In this document: positions 1-7,021 of the stretch, piece after piece | Numbering within the stretch: position 1 is the first letter of the stretch | How the letters are laid out: each line of letters begins with the position of its first letter | Assembly (NCBI RefSeq): GCF_900188445.1 | Contig: NZ_FZOR01000029.1 | Location: forward strand, 1 to 64,000 | Source of the DNA: Actinomadura meyerae | GTDB lineage: Bacteria > Actinomycetota > Actinomycetes > Streptosporangiales > Streptosporangiaceae | Length of the DNA stretch: 64,000 nt | Direction of reading: 5' to 3' | Notes under the pieces: model-generated | Databases searched by the model: none | Seen by the model: the letters and a program-made list of their open reading frames with translations, nothing else | Told to the model about the DNA's origin: nothing | Translations under genes and position numbers: made by a program

Positions 1-272
1 AACGCGGTCGGCATCGCCCCATGCCGCAACCGGTCGGTGTCATCGATGCTGTCGGCTCCGGCGCACATCGCCGCCACCAGCGACATCACCTTCGCCGCCG
101 GGGCGGCGCCGGCGCTGTTGCGCGCACCGCCGATGCGCAGCACCTCGGCCGCCAGCTCGGGCAGCCCCGCCCGCTCGGCCAGCCGCACCACCGGCACCAG
201 CCCGGCATCGGCGATCAAGTTCGGCTCGTCGAACGCGGCAGCCACCGCCGATGAGACATGAGAGGATTGCAC
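1..272 (-). CDS. IS1380-family transposase, N-terminal part only
   Basis: The complement reads from a GTG at 272 into the left edge of the window. The translation contains FDEPNLIADAGLVPVVRLAE, then AAPAAKVMSLVAAMCAGADS and IDDTDRLRHGAM. This is the typical start of actinomycete IS1380-type DDE transposases. A purine-rich stretch (rc of 281-290, GAGGCATCCC) could serve as ribosome site. The DDE catalytic part would lie beyond the window, so completeness cannot be judged. I did not find a convincing terminal inverted repeat, so the right end of the element is unresolved; it probably lies within about 150 bases of the start codon. Known of the family: cut-and-paste transposition. An internal ATG frame (start near 260) is out of frame and discarded. 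Confidence 0.72.
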   Translation of the reverse strand, partial: MQSSHVSSAVAAAFDEPNLIADAGLVPVVRLAERAGLPELAAEVLRIGGARNSAGAAPAAKVMSLVAAMCAGADSIDDTDRLRHGAMPTA

Positions 273-793
273 TTACGGGATGCCTCGTTGCTTCTGCGCT
301 GCTGGACCTTAGACAAGCCCATCATCGCAGGCCACGGGGCATCCCTTTTGTCGTTTCCGCAACCTGAACAGCAATCACCCGGTGGATCGAGGCTTAGCCC
401 GCCAGACTCGGTGTCACGACCTCACCCGGTCATGTGTATGCACACAACCAGGACGATCGGCGCCACGTTGAGCGCCAGAGCGATGGGCAGAGCCCTGTGC
501 AGGAAGCGGGCCATGCAAACCCTATCTACTAGGCGACAACAACCCGGTGTGAACGGGCAACTGGTAAGGAATCGTATAAGTCTGGATGGTCCCGCGTGGC
601 GACATCTGAGAATTTGCTGCCTGGCAGGCCAAGATGCGGTGAGATATGTGGGTCTTTGGGTGACGTGTCCGGTTTGGCGGGGTGTTGGTGGACGCAGCGG
701 ATTGGAATCTCGTTCTTGAATGATGTTCGGTGGTGGGCGGCACGGTATTCGAGGGAGTGTGCCCGGCGAGAGTGGAATTGATTCTAGCCCGAA
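273..793. other. Non-coding stretch between IS and SARP gene
   Basis: The first part is presumably the untranslated end of the insertion sequence. From about 500 the base composition becomes visibly more A/T-rich than the neighbouring genes. The open frames here (for example 258-719) show no codon bias of a real gene and no recognisable motif. The neighbouring SARP gene ends at 794 on the minus strand, so no promoter is required. I see no clear terminator hairpin. Confidence 0.5.
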
Positions 794-3700
794 TCAGGTG
801 CCCGAGGCGTGGTCGAGGGACTGGAGTCGAGCTTGCAGGTCCGCCGCCTCGGGCAGGCCCAGCCTGGTCATTAGCTGAAGCGCCTTCTCCCAGGGGTGGC
901 GGGCGGCTTCGCTGCCCTTCACGTGGAGAAGGGCCGTACCAAGGCTCGTCAGAGCCCGCGCCCGCTCGTCGGGGACGTCTATCTCGGTGGATAGATCGTA
1001 AGCTTGGCGGAGGTGTTCGACGGCGGCTGGATAGCGGCCTGATGAGGTGAGTACCTCGCCTAGATGGCGGAGCGCCACCGTTTCTTCGTAGCGCTCGCTG
1101 ATCGAGCGTGATATGGCAAGGGCGCGTTCATGGTGAATGAGCGCCTCACCGTATCGGCCGGTGTTATGGAAAGTCGCGCCGATGCCGATGAGGGTGTCGA
1201 CCTGGGTTCTTCGGTCGCCCAATTCCATTGCTATCGCGAGAGCCGCGCGGTAATCGGTCAGAGCCGTCTCGTACGCTCCGGTGCGGCGGTGGACGTTGGC
1301 CTTGTTGATGAGGACGATGGCCTCGTGCTGGCGGCTCAGCTCGGCTGCGTGGGCGACCTGCGCGTAGTAGCCGGCGGCGCGATCGACGTCGCCCATGCGG
1401 ATCATCAGGTCGCCCATGTTGTTGAGCGCCATCGTCCGCAGGCGCGGGGCGTCGATCTCGCCGAGGATCGCGAGTGCTTCGAGGCGGAGCCGTTCGGCCT
1501 CGCGGTAGTCGCCGGTGAACTCCAGGATGATCGCGGTGCGGTCGAGGTTCTCCGCCTCTCCGCGGCGGTCGCCGAGGGCGCGGTGGATTTCCACCGCCGC
1601 ACCGCAGTGGGCCAATGCCTCCGGCAGGCGAGACTGGTGCCAGTGGATGAGGCTCATGCGGCCGAGGATGTGGGCCTCTCCGTGACGGTCGCCGGTTGAA
1701 CGGTGGATTTGCAGTGCCTTTTCGGCGTCTTCCATCGCGGTTTCGTAGTCGCCGACGCGGAAACGGATGTGGCTCAGGTCGGCCAGGGCGCGGGCGGTGC
1801 CCGGAGCGTCGTCCAGGCCCTGGAGCGCCTCGACCGCCCTGGTGTGCAGGCGTGCGGCGGCGTCCCAGTGGCCGCGCGACTCCAGGTGCCCGGCGAGTAC
1901 GCGGGAGAAGCGGGCGACGTGCGCCGCCGAGCCGATGCGGTCGGCTTCGGCGGCGGCGTTCAGGAGGCAGGCGTGTTCGGCGGCGAACCATTCGGCGGCT
2001 TCCGCCTCGGTCGTGAGGGGGCGCGGGCCGTCGGTCCGGGTGGTGTCCCGGTGGTGCGGGTCCAGGAGGTGGTTCGCGTGTTCGGCGGTCGCCAGGTAGA
2101 AGTCCAGGATGCGGTGGACGGTCCGGCGGCGGTCCTCGTCGGTGTCGGTCTCGCGGGCCACGCGGCGGGCGTAGTCGTGGACGAGGTCGTGGAAGCGGTA
2201 GCGGCCCCGGGCGGGCTCGGTGATCAGGTGGCGGTCGAGCAGGTCCTCGAGGATCCGCTCGGCCTCGCGGACCGGGCAGGCCAGGGCCGCGGCCGCCGCG
2301 TCGGCCGTCAGGTCGGGGCCCGGGTGCAGGCCGAAGGCGCGGAACGCGTCCCGCAGCGGTGGCGGGAGGCCGCGGTAGGAGACCTCGAAGACCGTGGTGA
2401 TCTCGCGGTCCTCGTCGCGGAGTTCGTCCAGGCGCAGGTCGTCGGACGACAGGCGCGCCAGCAGGTCGCGGGTGTCCCAGGTGCGGCGGTGGCGCAGCCT
2501 GCTCGCCGCCATGCTCACCGCGAGCGGCAGCCGCCCGCAGCGGTCGACCACCGCGGCGACGTCGGGGCCGGGCTCCGCTCGGCCGGGGCCCGCGATGCCG
2601 GTGAACAGCACCATCGCGTCCCGGAGGGGCAGGGTCTCCAGGGACAGCGGCCAGGCGTCGTGCAGGCCGGTCAGCCGGCGGCGGCTCGTCACGATCACCA
2701 GGCAGCCGGGGGACGCCGGGAGCAGCGGCCTGACCTGGTCGTGCCCGGCGGCGTCGTCCAGCAGCAGGATCGCGCGGCCGCCCGCCAGCTCGGACCGCCA
2801 CAGCGCAGCGCGCTCGTCCAGGGCGCGCGGTACCCGCGTCACCGGGACGCCGATCATGCGGAGCAGTGTGTCGAGCGCGTCCGCCGGATCGACGGGCTTC
2901 TGCCGCGGGTCGTGCGCGTGCAGCTCCAGGTACATGGTGCCGTCCGGGTAGTGCTCGGCCAGCCGGTGCGCCAGGTGGACGGCGAGCGCCGACTTCCCGA
3001 CCCCGGCCATGCCGTCGATCGCGATGACGGGCATCGCGGATCCGGTGGGCGGGCCGGCGATGCCCGGCACCGTTTCGATGAGCTGCCGCATCTCGTCGTC
3101 GCGTCCGACGAACACGCGCGCGCGGTGCGGGAGGGTGTGCGGGCGCCGGTCCACGCTCAGCTGGGTGCCGGGGACGCGCAGCAGGTCCGGGTCGCCCCGC
3201 AGGATCTGCTGGTGGAGCCGCTGGAGTCCGGGGCCCGGGTCGGTGCCGAGTTCCGCCGCGTAAAGGTCGTGGGTGCGCCGGTAGACCTCCAGCGCCTCGG
3301 CCTGCCGCCCGCAGCGGTAGAGCGCCTTCATGAGCCGTTCGACGGGCCGCTCGTCCAGCGGATGGCGTTCGGTGAGATCCGATAATTCGCGGAGGACGTC
3401 GGCGTGGTTGCCGTGCTTCAACTCCAGGTCGATGCGCGCGAACGCGGCGGACAGCAGTTCCTGCTCCAGATTGTGCCGGGTGCGTTCGGCCCAGTCGCCG
3501 GACAGGTCGGCGAGCGGTTCGGCGCGGCACAACTCCGCGGCCTGCCGGTGGTGGTCGAGGGCGTATTCGTCGTCGCCGCTCTCGGCGATGGCGCGCGCCT
3601 GGTCGCGCAGGCGGCGGAACCGGTGAAGGTCGACCGATTCCTCGTCGACGTCGAGCAGATAAGACCCCTGCCGGGAGATCAGCGCGGCGCCCTCCACGTC

Positions 3701-3922
3701 CTCCAGCCGGTGCCGCAGACGCGTCATGTAGACCTGGAGGCCCTGCCGGGCCTTGGCCGGGGGGTCGCGGTCCCATACCCGGCGGATGATGGTCTCGGTG
3801 GGCACCGGCTGCCGGGCGCTGTAGAGCAGGACGGCGAGCACGCAGCGTTCCTTGGGCGTTCCGAGGTCGCGCCGCCGGCCGTTCACCCACAGCTCGACGG
3901 GCCCTATGATGCGGAACTCCAC
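794..3922 (-). CDS. SARP-type regulator with NB-ARC and TPR domains (AfsR-like)
   Basis: A 1042-residue regulator starting at GTG (3922). Residues 1-95 form the OmpR-like winged helix seen in AfsR/DnrI proteins (starts MEFRIIGPVELWVNGRRRDL). Residues about 98-245 are the bacterial transcriptional activation domain. A STAND/NB-ARC ATPase follows, with P-loop GMAGVGKS (304-311), Walker-B-like AILLLDDA and CLVIVTSRRR. The C-terminal 400 residues hold tetratricopeptide repeats (for example YETAMEDAEKALQIHRSTGD). AfsR is the family model: such proteins usually activate secondary-metabolism or stress genes near them and are tuned by nucleotide and partner binding. It is divergent from the GT-B-like trio at 4123 across a 200-bp promoter region, so that trio is its most likely target; this is inference. 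Confidence 0.85.
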   Translation of the reverse strand: MEFRIIGPVELWVNGRRRDLGTPKERCVLAVLLYSARQPVPTETIIRRVWDRDPPAKARQGLQVYMTRLRHRLEDVEGAALISRQGSYLLDVDEESVDLHRFRRLRDQARAIAESGDDEYALDHHRQAAELCRAEPLADLSGDWAERTRHNLEQELLSAAFARIDLELKHGNHADVLRELSDLTERHPLDERPVERLMKALYRCGRQAEALEVYRRTHDLYAAELGTDPGPGLQRLHQQILRGDPDLLRVPGTQLSVDRRPHTLPHRARVFVGRDDEMRQLIETVPGIAGPPTGSAMPVIAIDGMAGVGKSALAVHLAHRLAEHYPDGTMYLELHAHDPRQKPVDPADALDTLLRMIGVPVTRVPRALDERAALWRSELAGGRAILLLDDAAGHDQVRPLLPASPGCLVIVTSRRRLTGLHDAWPLSLETLPLRDAMVLFTGIAGPGRAEPGPDVAAVVDRCGRLPLAVSMAASRLRHRRTWDTRDLLARLSSDDLRLDELRDEDREITTVFEVSYRGLPPPLRDAFRAFGLHPGPDLTADAAAAALACPVREAERILEDLLDRHLITEPARGRYRFHDLVHDYARRVARETDTDEDRRRTVHRILDFYLATAEHANHLLDPHHRDTTRTDGPRPLTTEAEAAEWFAAEHACLLNAAAEADRIGSAAHVARFSRVLAGHLESRGHWDAAARLHTRAVEALQGLDDAPGTARALADLSHIRFRVGDYETAMEDAEKALQIHRSTGDRHGEAHILGRMSLIHWHQSRLPEALAHCGAAVEIHRALGDRRGEAENLDRTAIILEFTGDYREAERLRLEALAILGEIDAPRLRTMALNNMGDLMIRMGDVDRAAGYYAQVAHAAELSRQHEAIVLINKANVHRRTGAYETALTDYRAALAIAMELGDRRTQVDTLIGIGATFHNTGRYGEALIHHERALAISRSISERYEETVALRHLGEVLTSSGRYPAAVEHLRQAYDLSTEIDVPDERARALTSLGTALLHVKGSEAARHPWEKALQLMTRLGLPEAADLQARLQSLDHASGT

Positions 3923-4122
3923 CGGTTCCCCTTTGTGGAAATCTCCTCCTGAGCCGATTTTGGCACCGCGTGTACCGAATGGCCAGAGCGGAGCCGTGTT
4001 CCCCGTGACTTCCCGGGGGCCCCACTACTCACCGAGTCAGGACGATTGCAAGTTTTCGTCAAGCGCTCCGAACGACACTCGGTTCCGGAGGCGGGCCATT
4101 TCGGCCCGCGACGGAGGGACGG
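3923..4122. promoter_or_regulatory. Divergent promoter region with leader hairpin
   Basis: This 200-bp gap separates divergently transcribed genes (794-3922 and 4123-5292) and must hold both promoters. Directly before the ribosome site of the plus-strand gene (GGAGGGACGG before ATG 4123) is a perfect 7-bp hairpin, GCGGGCC at 4091-4097 and GGCCCGC at 4103-4109. It could modulate translation or act as an attenuator. I could not assign -35/-10 boxes. Confidence 0.4.
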
Positions 4123-5292
4123 ATGTTCGCATCCAAGGTCAAAGGGGGTTCGTTGACCGCAATGACCGGCTTCGAATGGCGTCGGGCCCTGACCGGGTTC
4201 GACCCCGGCTGGTGGGGACGGCTGGGGGACCGGCGCACCGTGCTGGTTGTCGTGGGCTCGCCCGAACCGGGGCAGCCCGCACTGGACGTGGCGCGGCTCG
4301 CGGGGACCGACCCGCGGCTGCGCGTGCTCTTCGCGGCGGCCCCGGGGCCGTCCTCGGCCGCCGTGGAGGTGATGCTCAAGGACGCGGGCGCGGCACCGCT
4401 GCCCTGGTCCGGACTCGCGGACGGCGACGTCGGCCTGGTCGTCACCGCGCACCGGGTCCCGGTGCGACTGCCGGACGCGCCGCTCGTCGCACTGCCCGGA
4501 ACGGTCCCGGCGGAGGTCGCGCACCGGACCGCTCCGGCCGTGTACACCTACGCCCACCACCTGGACCGGCCCCCGGACGCCGAGCCCGGCCGCGCGGCCG
4601 TGGTGGGGGACTCCGACCACGACCGGCTCGTGGCGAGCCTGCCGCTGCGCGACTTCTACCGCCGCGCCCTCGGTGTCGGGGGGCGCGGCCTCGTCGTGGT
4701 GGCGCTGCCCGCGACCGGCGGCGGGGGCGGGTGCCCGTGCCGCAGGTCGCCGGACGTCCTGCACCGGCTGCTCGCCGAACTGCCGCGCGACCGGTACCAG
4801 GTCCTCGGCGTCCCGGAGCCGCGCGGCGACCGGTGCCCGGACGGGCCGCCGGGCCTCGGCGCGCACCTGCGGGCCGGGCTGAGCCTCATGCCGCCGGAGG
4901 CGGACTGGCGGGCCGCGCTCGTCGCCGCCGACTGGATCCTCGGGCCGCCGGGTCCCGTCACTCGGTACGGGACGGTCGTCGGGGTCCCGGTGCTCATCAC
5001 CGGGCCGCCGCCGGGGGACGCGCTGCGCCTGCTCGCCGTCCGGCTCGCCGCGCACCGGCCGGTCCGCCCGCAGCTGGCCGAGGCGGCGGCGCGGTGGCGG
5101 CCCGAGCGGGTCCGGCCCGTCCTCGGGCGGATCACCTCCGAGCCGGGACGGTTCGACCGCAACATGCGCAGCCTGATGTACGGGCTGCTCCGGCTGCCGC
5201 AGCCCGCCACGATCCCGGTGGCGGACCCGGTCTCGCCGCCCTTCCGCATCTCCTCCCGGGCCGGCCACGCCTGCTGCGGAGGTGCGCGATGA
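4123..5292 (+). CDS. GT-B-fold CDP-glycerol-glycerophosphotransferase-like protein, degenerate paralogue
   Basis: A 389-residue protein, start ATG with a good ribosome site. It aligns by eye with the next gene over its whole length: RLLAELPRDRYQVLGV matches RVAAELPRDRYQVVAA, MPPEADWRAALVAADW matches FPPEEGWRAGLVAADV, and ITSEPGRFDRNMRSLMYGLL matches ITSRPGEAARLIRGEMYRLL. The next protein has DHGSVTCYGAAIGVPVLL, the nucleotide-sugar/CDP-glycerol binding motif of GT-B enzymes. Here the same place reads LGPPGPVTRYGTVVGVPVLI, so the conserved D-H-G-S is lost. This copy is therefore probably non-catalytic and may be regulatory or structural. Its stop overlaps the next start (ATGA at 5289-5292), so the two are co-translated. 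Homologues are often mislabelled as translation initiation factor 2; no translation role is supported. Confidence 0.6.
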   Translation: MFASKVKGGSLTAMTGFEWRRALTGFDPGWWGRLGDRRTVLVVVGSPEPGQPALDVARLAGTDPRLRVLFAAAPGPSSAAVEVMLKDAGAAPLPWSGLADGDVGLVVTAHRVPVRLPDAPLVALPGTVPAEVAHRTAPAVYTYAHHLDRPPDAEPGRAAVVGDSDHDRLVASLPLRDFYRRALGVGGRGLVVVALPATGGGGGCPCRRSPDVLHRLLAELPRDRYQVLGVPEPRGDRCPDGPPGLGAHLRAGLSLMPPEADWRAALVAADWILGPPGPVTRYGTVVGVPVLITGPPPGDALRLLAVRLAAHRPVRPQLAEAAARWRPERVRPVLGRITSEPGRFDRNMRSLMYGLLRLPQPATIPVADPVSPPFRISSRAGHACCGGAR

Positions 5293-6524
5293 ACCTCCCG
5301 GTGGACGGATGGGTACCGGGCCCCTTCGGCCTCGACGCGCTGAAAGGCTCGACGGTGCGGGCGCTCAGGACCGTTCTCGCCGTCGCGCACCACGTGACGT
5401 CGGCGACGCGGCTCGCCGACGTCATGCCGCTGCTGGAGACCGACCGGCGGGTCGCGGTCGCCTACACGGCCGCACCGGCGTCGGCCAACACCGGTGGCCT
5501 GGACACGCACCTGCGGGACCTCGGCGGGCTGGTGCTGCCCTGGCGGCAGGCGGTCAGCACCAAGTGGGACCTCGTCGTGGCGGCGGGCCACGGGATGCTG
5601 GAGAAGTTGCACGGGCCCGTCATGACCGTGCCGCACGGCGCGGGGCCGGGCAAGCTCCACCCGCGCAATCTCGGTTCCGGGCCGGCGGCCGCGCGTGCGA
5701 TCAGCGGTCTGATCAGGGAGCGGCTCGTCGTCGGCGGGCGGGTCGTGCCGTCATCGATCGTCCTGCCGCACGACCGGCACCTGGAGATGCTCGAACGCGA
5801 GTGCCCCGAGGCGCGCCCGGTGGCGTTCGCCGGCGGCGACCCCTGCCTGGACCGGCTGCTCGCGAGCCTGCCGTACCGGAAGGAGTACCGCCGCGCGCTC
5901 GGGGTGCGGCCCGGCCGGCGGCTCGTCTTCGTCAGCTCCACCTGGCACGAGGACTCGCTGCTGGGCCACGATCCCGATCTGCTGCTGCGCGTCGCGGCCG
6001 AACTGCCGCGCGACAGGTACCAGGTCGTCGCCGCGCTTCACCCGAACGTGTGGTCCTTCTACGGGAGACGTCAGGTCTTGGCCTGGCACGCGGACTGCCG
6101 CCGGCTCGGCGTGCGGCTGTTCCCGCCCGAGGAGGGGTGGCGGGCCGGGCTGGTCGCGGCCGACGTGGTGGTGGGCGACCACGGGTCCGTCACCTGCTAC
6201 GGCGCCGCGATCGGGGTGCCGGTGCTGCTGGGCGCGTTCCCGGAGGACGCCGTGGCGCCGGGGACCCATGTCGCCCGGCTGGGCGCGCTCGCGCCCCGCG
6301 TCGACTGGAGCCGCCCGCTGGCGCCGCAGGTGGACGAGGCGGCGCACGCCTTCACCGGACGGGTCCACGCCGCGATCCGGGGCGACATCACCTCGCGGCC
6401 GGGGGAGGCGGCCCGCCTCATCCGCGGGGAGATGTACCGGCTGCTGCGGCTGCCCGACCGGGCCCGGCCGCCGGCGGTCGAGCCGGTCCCGTTACCGGGC
6501 TCCCCCGGGCTGCGAGCCGCGTGA
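5289..6524 (+). CDS. GT-B-fold CDP-glycerol-glycerophosphotransferase-like protein
   Basis: A 411-residue soluble protein, ATG at 5289 overlapping the upstream stop. The N-terminal half (VLAVAHHVTSATRLADVMPL, then LVLPWRQAVSTKWDLVVAAG and VPHGAG) looks like the first Rossmann-like lobe of a GT-B enzyme. The C-terminal lobe holds RLVFVSSTWHEDSLLG, ALHPNVW and DHGSVTCYGAAIGVPVLLG, comparable to the nucleotide-binding lobe of teichoic-acid glycerophosphotransferases and UDP-GlcNAc epimerases. There is no membrane segment or signal peptide. Substrate unknown. It is the middle gene of a tight trio (upstream overlap ATGA, downstream overlap TGATG at 6522-6526), flanked by two STAND NTPase genes, suggesting a regulated accessory module. 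Confidence 0.6.
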   Translation: MNLPVDGWVPGPFGLDALKGSTVRALRTVLAVAHHVTSATRLADVMPLLETDRRVAVAYTAAPASANTGGLDTHLRDLGGLVLPWRQAVSTKWDLVVAAGHGMLEKLHGPVMTVPHGAGPGKLHPRNLGSGPAAARAISGLIRERLVVGGRVVPSSIVLPHDRHLEMLERECPEARPVAFAGGDPCLDRLLASLPYRKEYRRALGVRPGRRLVFVSSTWHEDSLLGHDPDLLLRVAAELPRDRYQVVAALHPNVWSFYGRRQVLAWHADCRRLGVRLFPPEEGWRAGLVAADVVVGDHGSVTCYGAAIGVPVLLGAFPEDAVAPGTHVARLGALAPRVDWSRPLAPQVDEAAHAFTGRVHAAIRGDITSRPGEAARLIRGEMYRLLRLPDRARPPAVEPVPLPGSPGLRAA

Positions 6525-7021
6525 TGGCCACGGTCGTGCGGGTCTGGGACGACCTGCCGGGGCCCGAGCGGGTGCTCATCGCCGGGCGGGCGTTCACGCT
6601 GCGGCGCCCGCCCGGGGACGGCCCGGTCCCGCCGCCGTGCGACGAGCATCTCGTGGCCGGACCGGACGAGACGTCGCCGGCCTGGCTGGCATGCGCGGAC
6701 GTGGTGGTCGGCACGGGTGGCGATCCCGCTTGCGCGGCTCCTCCCGGATGCCTGGTCGCGGCGGTCGTCACCGAGCGGGCCTGCCTGCTGGCGATGGGCG
6801 GCGTGCAGGCGCGGCTCGACCCGGTCATGGGCGGGACGTGCACGGTGGAGGACGCGGCCGCCTACGCGTCCGCCCTGCACGCCTGGCTCGTGACGGGCGG
6901 TTCGCCGGCCGCGCTCACCCGGCTCACCCTCGTCCGCGAGAACACGGTCACGGTGGTCAGGGTCACGCCGGTCAGGGGCCGCCGGACGGCGCGGGCGGGA
7001 GTTCGGCGAGCCGCTCGCTGA
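6524..7021 (+). CDS. Small unknown protein, third member of GT-B-like trio
   Basis: A 165-residue protein of unknown function. ATG at 6524 shares its A with the stop of the previous gene (a GTG at 6521 is an alternative start), so translation is coupled. The sequence starts MATVVRVWDDLPGPERVLIA and holds DVVVGTGGDPACAAPPGCLV and VMGGTCTVEDAAAYASALHA; no catalytic motif is obvious. The fold could be a single alpha/beta domain. Its last 50 bases overlap the end of the convergent NLR-like gene (6972-9107), so both 3' ends are transcribed on both strands. This might permit antisense control or simply reflect compact packing. Confidence 0.55.
   Translation: MATVVRVWDDLPGPERVLIAGRAFTLRRPPGDGPVPPPCDEHLVAGPDETSPAWLACADVVVGTGGDPACAAPPGCLVAAVVTERACLLAMGGVQARLDPVMGGTCTVEDAAAYASALHAWLVTGGSPAALTRLTLVRENTVTVVRVTPVRGRRTARAGVRRAAR

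Noticed and set aside
258..719. 153-codon plus-strand frame after the IS remnant
   Set aside because: Codon third positions are not G/C-biased as in the neighbouring genes, and the frame runs across the IS leader.
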